DNA from: Epiperipatus broadwayi
Lineage: Eukaryota; Onychophora; Udeonychophora; Euonychophora; Peripatidae
Direction: 5' to 3'
Assembly: GCA_028023455.1 (NCBI GenBank)
Contig: JAQFVV010000031.1
Span: forward strand, 9,290,093 to 9,354,092
Length of the DNA stretch: 64,000 nt
Part shown: positions 11,226 through 21,500 of the stretch, piece by piece
Layout of the letters: each line of letters starts with the position of its first letter
Numbering within the stretch: position 1 is the first letter of the stretch
Notes under the pieces: model-generated
Databases searched by the model: none
Seen by the model: the letters and a program-made list of their open reading frames with translations, nothing else
Told to the model about the DNA's origin: nothing
Position numbers and translations under genes: made by a program

Positions 11226-11462
11226 TATTTAAATATTATACAGACACGCATATATATATATAGTAAGTCCATTGTGCTCCTAATGCATATTTAGTATTTA
11301 AAAGCATAATTTATAAATATTGTAATTTAATTAACATTTTAAAACTAATTATTATTTTTTTTTTCTAAAAAAAATAATAACCCTAATTATAAGTCTTTAT
11401 GGATGGATCTTCGCTTAAACACGAAATGAGAATTTTTGTTATTATCACAAAAAATAGTTAAG

Positions 11463-11857
11463 TTTATTATATGATGTGATATGTTGAACTATGTGTGTGA
11501 ATGTTAAATGTATAAAAAATGTTAAACTTTATTAAACTTCCAAATACAAACAACTTGTTAGTGATAACACACATATAGACAATACAAGTTAGTAATTACA
11601 CAATGTTTTGAGTATTATTATTCTCTACTCTTCTTCAAGTGTTGCTGACCTATATGCACAGTGTCAATATTCGCTTAGAAGTTGAACTCGTACCTTTAGA
11701 TTCTTGAATATCGAATTTAAGGCAAATGCTCTACCAAGTGAGCTAAAGGTACAAGTTCAACTTCTAAGCGAATATTGTCACTGTTCATAATCGATGGAAA
11801 TAGTCCAACACATCACATCATATAATATATCATCATTACAAACCTTCATACATACAA
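11463..11857. mobile_element. inverted SINE pair (second member truncated) with 7-bp target duplication
   Basis: A full SINE lies on the minus strand: A-box region TTTAGCTCACTTGGTAGAGC near 11730-11755, B-box region GTACGAGTTCAACTTC near 11680-11696, body with AGGTCAGCAACACTTGAAGA, tail towards 11463. Right of its head, plus-strand sequence restarts at the B-box region (GTACAAGTTCAACTTC, about 11750) and jumps to the SINE tail (GATGGAAATAGTCC, about 11794). The two B-box regions form 40-bp arms at 11662-11702 and 11746-11787 with about two mismatches. Outer tails match each other (CATCACATCATATAATA). AGTTAAG at 11456-11462 and 11858-11864 flanks the pair. Confidence 0.65.
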
Positions 11858-12080
11858 AGTTAAGGTTATTACTTAGTAAATTTTATTTTATAATAATTAT
11901 TTTATTTTCTCAGCCTTGTTACATTTTTACACCTCATTACTTTTATAAAAAAGCAGTATTTAATTGTTAATTGTATGTAAAGTAAAATAATTGCGAAAAC
12001 TGCATCTTCAACAAAATATGTAAATAGTCAATATGGTGTATATTATAAAAATATATTAATTTTCAAAACTTTATAAGTTT

Positions 12081-12194
12081 TTTTTTTTTTAAGTGCCATA
12101 GCATCGGCCGGGACACAAACCCGCAACCCGGGCAACTGCCTGCAAGTGCAAGGCAGTCACGCTGACCTCTCGACCACCAATGCAAGACAAGTTG
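12081..12194 (-). mobile_element. short tRNA-derived retroposon with A-tail
   Basis: On the minus strand a tRNA-like core (about 12183 to 12101) has a 7-bp acceptor-like pairing GCATTGG / CCGATGC, a D-arm/A-box region TGGTCGAGAGGTCAGCGTGA and a T-arm-like CGGGTTTGTGTCCCG. It is followed by a short 3' part and about 12 A residues. An 8-bp direct repeat ATAAGTTT flanks it (12073-12080 and 12195-12202). The A-tail and target duplication make it a retroposed SINE or tRNA pseudogene rather than a functional tRNA gene. Confidence 0.7.
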
Positions 12195-12375
12195 ATAAGT
12201 TTAGATATTTTTTAATAGAGTAAAACCTATTTTATCTTGAGCTATTATGTAAGTATATGAAAGCAATTTTACAATAACATAATAAAAAAATAAAAAATAC
12301 AATTATTTATAAAATTGTATATAATGATGATGATGATGATGATAATAAAATATATTATTATATAATTTTACTAAC

Positions 12376-12453
12376 CGCATGATAGACTTCTTCAAGGACT
12401 TTTTCATGTGTAAGCCAATTAGGATATCCAACATAATCTGACATCATTTTTAC
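12376..12453 (-). CDS. single internal exon, M13 (neprilysin/ECE-like) metallopeptidase candidate
   Basis: On the minus strand a T-rich tract ending TTTTTTTAAG is followed by 78 bp open in phase 0 and then a donor GTTAGT (12370-12375). The 26 codons start VKMMSDYVGYPNWL and end EEVYHA. The block 'I/V-GYP-(D/N)-W/F-I/L, acidic stretch, L...Y' is typical of the helical region of M13 zinc peptidases (neprilysin, endothelin-converting enzyme), membrane ectoenzymes that cleave small peptides. Length, frame and both splice sites fit a phase 0-0 exon. The zinc-binding HExxH exon was not found in the window, so the rest of the gene would lie outside or beyond very long introns. The GATA array lies just upstream in the presumed intron. 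Identification rests on one short exon. Confidence 0.5.
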
Positions 12454-12489
12454 CTTAAAAAAATACAAAATGTTAAAAAATGTATATCA

Positions 12490-12831
12490 AAATTTTTAGA
12501 TATTAATGTAGCTAGGTAAGTAAATGCACAGCTAAATAGATAGGTAAGTAGATAGATATTAGGGTAGGTGGGTAGGGAGATCGATTATAAAGAAGGTAAG
12601 TGGGTAAATAGGTTGATGGTAAGTGGGAGTGAGGTGAATCGGTAGATAGGTAGAGAGAGAGGGAGGGAGGCAGGCATGCATATAGATAAGTAGATAGGTA
12701 GGCAGGCAAGTGGATAGGGAGGCATGCAGATAAATGGATAGACAGATAGGCATGCAGACAGACACAACAGAGACAGGCAGATTAACATAGATAATGGACA
12801 GGCAGACAGATAGACCAACAGATAAATACTG
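12490..12831. repeat. degenerate GATA/GGTA/GGCA tetranucleotide-derived sequence
   Basis: Imperfect tetranucleotide sequence (TAGGTAAG, AGATAGGTAGG, AGGCAGGCA, GGCATGCAGA) grading into the pure array on its right. It looks like an older, eroded edge of the GATA array. Minus-strand ORFs across it are translations of the repeat. Confidence 0.8.
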
Positions 12832-13360
<529 letters not shown>

Positions 13361-13539
13361 CAAATAAATAAATTGTGTTTACATGAAGATTTGCAATGAT
13401 GGCATTTTAGTTGCAACAGTACATTGGACTAGTTCTAATATAGCATTTGGTTATGACTAAATTAAGCTTGATTTTAAAAAGAATAAAAATAAGGAAAAGT
13501 TATGTAAAATGGGACTTAAATAAATTTGAGAGAAATAGA

Positions 13540-14265
13540 GAAAGAAAGAATTGTTTAATATGTGAGAATATAATAGAGATAATTGATAAAAGATGATGAA
13601 TGTATAAATAATTCTGATAAGCATTGGGGTAAGATTAAAAAAAGAATATTAAAAACATCAAAAAATGAAATATAAACTATTCGGTTAAAGAAAGCTAAAC
13701 TACCTTGGATAATGGGAAGGTATGTTGGAGATGTGGAAGAATTCCCAATACTTAAAAAAGACAAAGTATATAAAAATATCAATAATGAACTAAGGAAGAA
13801 AAAATATTTAGCAATGGAAAAAATGATTGGTAGAAAAATGTAGAGAGGTAGAAATGATTCAACTGGCTAAAAGATATTTTCTGCTAATTAATAGAATTAG
13901 AGACATCACTTTTGATTAACAAGTGAAATAGCTGATAAGAATAGCAAAAAATACTAATTGAAAGCAGCAATATATTGTAAATATTAAAAGAATATTTTCA
14001 ATATTCATTTAGAAAAGAAAATGGTGCAATTAATTATAAACTTGAAAATGAAGAGGTTGGTGCGCAGATTATAAGAGTATGGATACGTTGATTGTTGAAA
14101 TAATAAATTCAATTAAAGAAATAAAAATAGTAAACCTGTTCGATTTGATACAAGACGCATAGAATTTTTAAAAGAAGTGGAAGAAATTGCTACAAAGAAA
14201 ATAGTTGGACTATGCACTTTGATTTATAATAATAAAGTTTAGTCTGAAGAATGGAAAGGAAACTA
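13540..14265 (+). pseudogene. LINE relic: linker and N-terminal part of reverse transcriptase
   Basis: Plus-strand translation in shifting frames gives LINE ORF2-like pieces. KAKLPWIMGRYVGDVEEF and NINNELRKKKYLAMEK at about 13690-13830 resemble the segment between endonuclease and RT in RTE-like LINEs. IINSIKEIKI (about 14100) and LIYNNKV*SEEWKGN (about 14220-14265) match the start of the RT domain. Many stops and frame changes; it ends where family B begins. Confidence 0.5.
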
Positions 14266-14277
14266 AAAACCATCCAT

Positions 14278-15030
14278 AGAAATCAAAAGGCCAAATGGTT
14301 TCTAATCAACAAATCAAATGATGTTATGTGCTATTATAAAATCTGGATAAATATACTTTTCTTCTCTCCATTATAAAAGTCTAGACATATATGTATTAAT
14401 GAAATGAACTCTAATGGACTATCATAACTATAACCTAAAGTAATCTTTAACATTTATTCTGTAAACTTTATTATATTATGTTATGTTATCCTTACATGTG
14501 TGTGTAAAATAAATAAATATTGGTTTGCTTTATTGTTATTGGTCGACTATCTCTTTCTCTTGTAATGCCAGGAAATTAGTTAATTTTTAAATAGTTATGT
14601 GTGATGGATAAACACGACAAATACCCCCCCCCCAATGTCATCTGAAAAAAGGAGCTAGCTTGGGATATTTCAAGCGCTGGATTGTGTGCCTGTCATCCAT
14701 AGCATGCTGGATATATAATATAGTTGACTGATGCCTGAGGTCAATTCTCAAAACAAATAAAATGTTTTGGATTGCAGGGTTTGAAGCCAGCTGTCAGGTT
14801 TTGGCCAGTCAGGAAATGTGACTGTGTTATGCTTTTTATAGCTCAATCTGGCCATGGTATATTGGTTGGCTATGCTATCAATGGTATTCTCCATCTGCTT
14901 AAAGAGCTGGTCCATTCTCATAGTATTAAAGTAAATGTTGAAACTTATTAAAGTTTAGATTGCAAAAATTATTAACAAAGTATTTAAAAACAGCAAGAAT
15001 AAGCTAATATATTCAGTGGACCTGGTTCAA
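14278..15030. repeat. dispersed repeat family B, copy 1 (about 750 bp)
   Basis: Collinear with 19843-20246 plus 21079-21500. Shared blocks include AATCAAAAGGCCAA, GTCTAGACATATATGTATTA, CTAATGGACTATCATAACTA, AAAAGGAGCTAGCTTGG, CTATCAATGGTATTCTCC and, at the right end, GTGGACCTGGTTCAA. A C-run lies at about 14624-14632. Read on the minus strand the element starts TTGAACCAGG. A B-box-like GGCTTCAAACCCTGC (minus strand, about 14780) hints at a tRNA-related part. Confidence 0.8.
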
Positions 15031-16179
15031 ATGGCATCCAATGTTGGTGCAAAAGTGCCATAAATTACCAGTGGAATTAAAATCTGAGATTAAAATAATA
15101 ATGAAAATGAAAAGTAAAAAAGAAAGTTTGAAACTAAAATTTAAATTAATTACTAAACATTGTAAATAAAAGTTAAAGTGTCAGTGAGCAGTATGAGAAG
15201 AAAATAGACCAAAGCAAACTAATCATAATATTAAGAATAGAAGATACATATAAAATGTAAATAAAAAGAAGAGAGACTAGAAAGAAAAATATTCTTACAT
15301 ATATTAGGGGAATTGATGGTCAGGTGGGAATTAGAAAGATTAACGAATTTGGAATTGGTCAAACACTTTGTTCGATTTAAGTTGTTTTTAAATAAAAAAA
15401 TAAGAATATAAAGTTAATAAAAGTTATAAAACAAATAACTAAAAACTAAGGCACACCAGGACCAAAGCAAAAATGGGGACTTAAAAGTAAAGAAGAAATC
15501 ATAAGTTTGCAAGAGGAAAAAATAGTAAGACCAGCAGAAATGCTGAGAAAAGAAATAGAATGGTGGGTGTTGGAATATGGATATAGACTAGAAGTTAAAA
15601 AAATAACAGAAAGTATAGATATAAGTGACCTGACAGAGAGAATAAATATAGTAAAATTAAAAGATGAAGAAGAGGATAAATTAGAAGTAAAAATGTAAAT
15701 ATTCATGATAGGAAGAGAAAAGTATAAAAATGTATGTGCCCTTAACTGCTAATGTAAAGAAAGTTATAAAAATAAAATTATATGGTGAAAGGGAAGTGGT
15801 CAAGAATATGGAAAATTACGTACAGCATTTGACATTATGAGACTAGATTATGTAGCCAAAGAGAAGAAATTTAAATTCTTTGAAAGAGAACAAAATAGAA
15901 ATATTGTAAATTATGGCTGGGATAAAAATGTTTGGGACAAAGGAAAGTTGTATAATTCTAGAAAAGTATATGATCAATGTAATAACTATGATCTGGAACA
16001 AACTGCCCAGAACACCAATCCAGGCCTGAAAGTAGGTAAAAATTTACTGGTTTGAGAGGGTATATAAAAAGCATAAAATAAACACTTGACAAAGATTAAG
16101 AAGATTTAGAGTATACATTACCTGGATGAATTTTTTAAAACTAGGAAAGTTTATTGTATGTGGATTATGAGAGTGAAAA
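15031..16179. other. unrecognised segment with two short plus-strand open frames
   Basis: An open frame at about 15440-15698 (GTPGPKQKWGLKSKEEII..., then EIEWWVLEYGYRL and KLKDEEEDKLEVKM) and another at 15837-16055 have lysine/glutamate-rich, protein-like composition. They lack splice signals or a known domain. They look like pieces of a decayed transposon protein. No family was recognised and no function is assigned. Confidence 0.35.
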
Positions 16180-16515
16180 TGGTGTTGATAAAATAAAATG
16201 GTTTTTTTTTGTGTTGTGAGTTAATAAAAGTGAAATAAAGTTGAATAAATAAAATAAAATGTTTTTTTTTATGAGAATTAATAATGAAAGTTAAATAAAA
16301 TAAAATATTTTTTTAGAATCAATATACCTTAATGAAAACAAAGTTAAATAAATGAAATAAAATAATGTTTTTGAGAGCTAATATATGATAATAAAAAAAT
16401 AAAAGTTAAATAAGATAAAGTAAAAATCTGTTGAGAATCAATATACATCAATAAAATTTAAAAGTAAATAAATCAAATAAAGCCTATAATAAATAAAATG
16501 AAAATAAATAAAATT
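16180..16515. repeat. imperfect tandem repeat, about 60-bp unit
   Basis: About five to six degenerate units of the form GAATCAATATAC(A/C)T(C/T)AATAAAA...AAAGTTAAATAAATAAAATAAAATGTTTTT. Confidence 0.6.
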
Positions 16516-17198
16516 TTGCAAAAAAAACATATGTAAAGTGTAGGTTGTGTTTTGGTTGATTAGGTTATGGGGCTGTACAGACAAAGGTTAAGGAAGGTGT
16601 GTAGGCTGTCATTATATGAACTTAAGACCCCAGAATGGGCATGAAAGAGGGGGGTAGGTTCACTTATTTTTATGATGATGATCCAATAAAAAGTTCTGGG
16701 CCCATCCAACACATTAGGATAGAGTCCAAGAGTCTCTTATTTAAAAATGTGCACACTGGAAAATATAATTCCCGCATAAGATGCAAATCAGTTTGTTGGA
16801 ATGAAAATTCCCAACATGTATTATAAACCTCATTTTAGCATAAGCTGAATAGTAAGTGGATGAATGGATGCAGAACCAATAAAGAAAGTCCTAGGCTCAT
16901 CAAATCAGCTGGATAAGAAATTTCCAGCAAGTCAATAAAAAAAGTTAAATATTGTTTTATTGCATAGGTCAGATATAAGCCAAAAATATTCTGCTGGCTG
17001 CAGCATTCAACCTTTCTTATATACATCAGAATGATGAATATTGTCCTGGGTGTCATTGCATATGACAATTTGTTGCAAGCCAACAGATTATGGCCTACAC
17101 AGTAGAGTAGTAGAGAAAAAAAGATCCCATGCATTTCAGCAATCAATAACCAGCAGAAACTTATGTTTTTTTTTCTTCCATATACAAATAAAAAAGGG
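16516..17198. other. unrecognised intergenic sequence
   Basis: Slightly more GC than the surroundings, with short open frames on both strands (16635-16826 plus, 16835-17146 minus). No splice pattern, repeat partner or family motif was found. Possibly old transposon sequence. Confidence 0.35.
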
Positions 17199-17202
17199 TT
17201 AA

Positions 17203-18236
17203 CCCTTTCAGTTGCACTTAATTTTTTTGGCCAAGTGAGGTAAAACTCTAAAGTTTTGATTGGTCAATTACAGAATCAGCAGTAAAATATATATTCATCT
17301 TTTAATATTATATTAATTTTAGTTTCATTTGTAAAAAGTATATTAACAATTTGTCAGGTTATGAAAGTGAATGAAAGTTTTTTCAAAAATAAATTTTTAT
17401 TTAAAATTATAAAAATATTCGATAGCAGGGAATCTGAAAAAAAATGTTCGTAACAAATTAAAAAATGTTGCCGACATCATTGATTTCTTTCTCAGTTTTA
17501 AGTTGTGTAAAAATAAATAATTTTTGCTAAAATCTTAACTATTTTTCAAAAATAACTTTATTTTTAGCATATTTTATCAAAATAATTTATAATATGTCAA
17601 AAAATACTTTTAAAATGGTCTAAAACATTCATTTATCATTTTCAAAATTAAACAAATAAATCAAAGAAGTTGGAGCAGTAAAAATTTTGATAAGTGGTCT
17701 TCTTTGTCCAATATGGTCAACAACCAATCAGCGCCAAGCAAAGACTGCCTTTTTTCATTGTTAAAACTAAAATTTATTGTTTCTTTACTTGTAAAATAAT
17801 TCAACAGAGAGCAGCATCTTATGGTACTTTTTTTGTAAATGTTTGAAACAGAAAGGGTACATATAATGAAGTTGTGGAACAATAAATATGAAAAGAGTGA
17901 TTATACAGAAAGTGAATTATTGTTTTTTTATGCTGGGTTTGGGAAAAGATAAGGGGGATTTAGATATAAAGGTTATAAGAGTTGCCAAAGATTATGTTGT
18001 GGAAATGGGATAGAGCAGATTATGGGTAAATTTAGAGTGGGGAATGTAAAATAGAGTGGCTAACAGGTTTATCTGGGCATAACTGCTGAGATATTCTTGA
18101 CTTCGTTTAAGGAGAAGCCATAATACATCACATCAAGCTTTAAAATAACTAAATTCTTTACTGTAGCATTAAAAATGATGGAATTCGAGCAACTTGAAGC
18201 CATGATCATTTTTAACCAGACAAGGAAGTTAAAGAG
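17203..18236. mobile_element. piggyBac-type non-autonomous element, family F copy 1
   Basis: Flanked by TTAA at 17199-17202 and 18237-18240. The ends are CCCTTTCAGTTGC at the left and, reverse-complemented, CTCTTTAACTTCC at the right: short imperfect terminal inverted repeats with the C(C/T)CTTT start common in piggyBac elements. The interior matches copy 2 (50978-51694), for example CCAAGTGAGGTAAAACTC, AATTTGTCAGGTTATGAAAG, AAAATGGTCTAAAACATT, AGCAGCATCTTATGG and GTAGCATTAAAAATGA. About 310 bp near 17835-18145 is absent from copy 2. No transposase is encoded. Confidence 0.6.
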
Positions 18237-18608
18237 TTAATAATAAATAAAATATTTAACCATTGTCCATTTGATGCATTTTACCTTTTACAATGGGAGA
18301 TGTGATGTAACACGAGCAAAATATATGTTAAAACTATATATATAATCATATTACATATTTTCATTTTAAGAGAAAATAGAAGGCAGTGAGCAATTTATTA
18401 ATAAAATAAAATAGAGAAAAAGAAAAATAATGTAAACAGTTTTTTTAAGGAAACATAATTGTATCAAAAGTGAACAATTGCATATACAATTTTTTTTTTA
18501 AAAAAAGTAAATGTTTAGGAATGGGGGGGGGGGGGATTCTTAAATAAAGATTGAAACTAGCTCTGTTTTTAAATTACAGGGCCAAAAATGTATATATAAA
18601 AAAGAAAA
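18237..18608. other. AT-rich spacer with G-run
   Basis: Contains a G-run at about 18522-18535. Nothing else recognised. Confidence 0.5.
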
Positions 18609-19193
18609 TCTATATAAATAAAAATGTTTGTTCAAAATCTTAAATCTCTGGAAGTTCTTCGAGTGTTTTGAAATTTTGACACAACATTGCATTCGAATAT
18701 GCATGTTTCTATAAACCTACTATTTATATATCTACTATTATATAGATGTCACACCTGTTACAGGTAATTTCAGGAGTGTAATTTTTTTTTTTCGTTGTTT
18801 TTTCTTTTTATTTTTTAACTGTTTTTCTTATTTTTCAGTATTGTAAGTCCAATCAAACATTTCTAAACTAACACTTGAGCAAAAAGGTATTTACGAGCAA
18901 ATAATGCAAAAAGTCAATAATGGGGTTAGAGAAAGCTCAGGGCCAATCTTTAGAATTGGGTGATTTAGATCTAGTCATGAATTGCTTCTCACATAGACAA
19001 TTATATATTGCATGTTTTAGAATCAGCAAACCAGACAATCTCTATATATGCACAGACAATGGAACAACAAAAAATACTGTACACTCACAAGCATTGTGAA
19101 ATTAAACATATTAGAAATGTGCGCTTTCTCTTTCCTTTTTTTTTTCAATTTAACCAGACTGAGCTACAGCAAAGCATGGCCAGGTACAGCTAG
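18609..19193 (+). mobile_element. non-autonomous Helitron
   Basis: Starts TCTATATAAATAAAAATG after an A (18608) and ends GGTACAGCTAG (CTAG at 19190-19193) before a T (19194). That is the 5'-TC...CTRR-3' layout with insertion between A and T and no target duplication. The 5' part (TTTGTTCAAAATCT..., GGAAGTTCTTCGAGTGTTTTG) and the 3' part (GCAAAGCATGGCCAGGTACAGCTAG) are of the kind widespread in invertebrate Helitrons. The usual 3' hairpin is eroded. No Rep/helicase is encoded. Confidence 0.65.
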
Positions 19194-19842
19194 TAACAAA
19201 TAAATGTAAAAATCGAAACAAAAGTTAATTTGTAAAAAGAGAAACTTTTAAATGCAATTAGTAAAAGATTACTGGCTGATAAAAGAAAAAGTAGAACTAA
19301 CAATTGAATTAATGAAAACCTTATAAACAATTTCATCATGATGAGATAGTTAGATTAATCTCAAAATAAGATTAAATAGCAGAAAAATGCAAGCATTAAT
19401 TAAACTTGATCTCAGTTATGATAAAAATAAAACAATGAGAGGGAGAAATTTAAAAGAGAGAAGAGAAATTAATTACAGAGAAGTGGAAGCAGTCAGATTA
19501 TTATGTAACATCAAAATATAAGTACTATTGCTATTATTATTAACACTGCCATGATAGTATTACTATTGGAAATAAAGGCGAGAAGATGGTCAGAAAAAAG
19601 ATCATTAGAAAAGCTGTCCATGTTTCCAGTATACTCATTCCTCAACCCATCCACCACTGAAGGCCAATTTATCAACATGCAGAGCTAAAGCGCAGTAGGA
19701 GAGTTCATCTAGCCTTTGAGCCCAAGTGTTTACAAACTGGAACCAATGCCTGACCTGGGAAATGTGAGCTGCCTATAATCTCTCTATCTTTCTCCCATTG
19801 TCAACTTGAAGAACAAAAAGAAAACTAGAAATAATTGAAAAA
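19194..19842. other. unrecognised AT-rich sequence
   Basis: No ORF or repeat recognised. A moderately GC-richer stretch at about 19580-19800 has no partner in this window. Confidence 0.4.
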
Positions 19843-20131
19843 AATCAAAAGGCCAACTGACTGTTAGTCATAAAGTAAAAGGGAAACAAATAGAAAAGTG
19901 AACAAATGGTGTCATGTGCTATTATAAAACCTGGATAAATATATTTTTTTCTATCCATTATAAATGTCTAGACATATATGTATTAATGAAATAAACTCTA
20001 ATGGACTATCATAACTATAACCTAAAGTAATCTTTAATATTTCTTATGTAAACTTTGTTATATTATGTTATACTTATATGTGTAGGTATTAAATAAATAT
20101 TTGTTTGCTTTTATTGTTACTTGGTTGACTG

Positions 20132-20151
20132 ACTCTCTCTCTCTCTCTCTT

Positions 20152-20194
<43 letters not shown>
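20132..20194. repeat. (CT)n microsatellite
   Basis: CT dinucleotide run with a short CTTT interruption, lying inside family B copy 2. Copy 1 has only a short CTCTTTCTCT at the same position, so the array grew within the repeat. Confidence 0.95.
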
Positions 20195-20200
<6 letters not shown>

Positions 20201-20246
20201 TGGGTCACTAGTAAATTACTTTTTAAATAGTTATATGTGGATAAAA

Positions 20247-21078
20247 AACAACTACATCATTTGCGAAATCTAAATGACTTAAATACTCTCCATTTACTTT
20301 CACTCTTTTAGTTTCCCATTTTAATCCACAAAATACTTCTTGCTGCACTGCTGTAAAAAGTTTTGGAGTTAGCAGATGAAAGTAGAAAAGTAGGACTAAA
20401 GATAAATGTTAAAAAGACTAAAGTAATGTTTAATCGATTTGCTCAAAATATGAAAATAAAGATTGATTATGAAGAATTAGAAGAAGTTAACAGTTACAAA
20501 TACCTTGGACAGATTATTAATATATGATGGAAACATAAAGGAGGAAATTAATCGTAGAATTAAACTTAGTTGGAGTGTTTTGGTAGAAATAACTTGATAC
20601 TAAAAGGAAATATGCCTATGTGTTTGAAAAGGATGTTTTTTAACAAATATGTTTTAACAGTTCTGACTTATGGATCTGAGACTTGGACACTTAATAGAAG
20701 AGCAATACAGAGACTTCAAACCACTCAAAGAAGTATGGAGAGATGTATGTTGGGAGTAACAAGAAAAGATTGAAAACGCAATGTATGGGTAAGACAACAA
20801 ACAGGTGTTACTGACTTTATTGAAAAAATTAAAAGATTGAAATGGAATTGGGCTGGACATATTGTTAGAAGAGATGATAATAGATGGACAATTGAAATTT
20901 TAAACTGGATTCCAAGAGATTGTAAAAGACCCAGAAAGAGATCACATGTGAGATGGATGGATGAAATAAGAAAATGTGCAGGGTTGTTGTGGAGAAGAGA
21001 AGCTAAAGATCGGAGAAAATGGATTAAACTTGGAGAGATCTTCATCCTGCTGTGGATTGATAATGGTTGATGATGCTG
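20247..21078 (+). mobile_element. LINE fragment with 5' inversion (twin-priming structure)
   Basis: The insertion in family B is flanked by an 11-bp target duplication ATGTGGATAAA (20236-20246 and 21079-21089). The 3' part (about 20356-21078) is sense and encodes, with frameshifts, SRKVGLKINVKKTKVM, VNSYKYLGQIIN, LTYGSETWTLNRRAIQRL and KWNWAGHIVRRDDNRW: the region after the RT active site of an RTE-like LINE. The 5' part (20247 to about 20355) is inverted and encodes on the minus strand TAVQQEVFCGLKW and HLDFANDVVV, the sequence that should immediately precede it (motif C decayed to FAND). The 3' end is a short GATGATGCTG-type tail, not poly-A. Confidence 0.75.
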
Positions 21079-21500
21079 ATGTGGATAAACATGCCAAATA
21101 CCCCAACCTTTCTCAATTGAGAAAAGGAGCTAGCTTGGAGTATTTCAAGTGCTGGATTATGTGCCTGTCATCCTTACCATACCAGCTATATAATATAAGT
21201 CAGCTGGTGCCCAAGAGTGATTCTCAAAACAAATATGTTGGATGGCAGGATTTGAATCCAGCAGTCCCAGTAGGGCCGCGGTCAGGAAATGTGATAGTGC
21301 TTTGCATAGTCGATCTGGCTATAGGTATCATTGATATCTATGCTATCAATGGTATTCTCCCCTCGGCTTGAAGGGTCAGTCCAATCCCGTAGTATTAAAG
21401 TAAATATTAAAACTTATTAAAATTTAGATTCCAAAAATTATTTTAAAAATTATTTAAAACCAGCAAGAATAAGCTAATATATTCGGTGGACCTGGTTCAA

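Larger units (their letters stand above)
19843..21500. repeat. dispersed repeat family B, copy 2, split by a LINE insertion
   Basis: Collinear with 14278-15030 but interrupted at 20247-21078 by a LINE fragment. The family sequence resumes at 21079 with GTGGATAAACATGCCAAATACCCC and ends GTGGACCTGGTTCAA at 21500, directly followed by TATATA. Confidence 0.8.

Noticed and set aside
12101-12183. Functional tRNA gene on the minus strand
   Set aside because: Acceptor-like pairing exists, but the anticodon and T arms are irregular, it has an A-tail and is flanked by a target duplication: a retroposed SINE.
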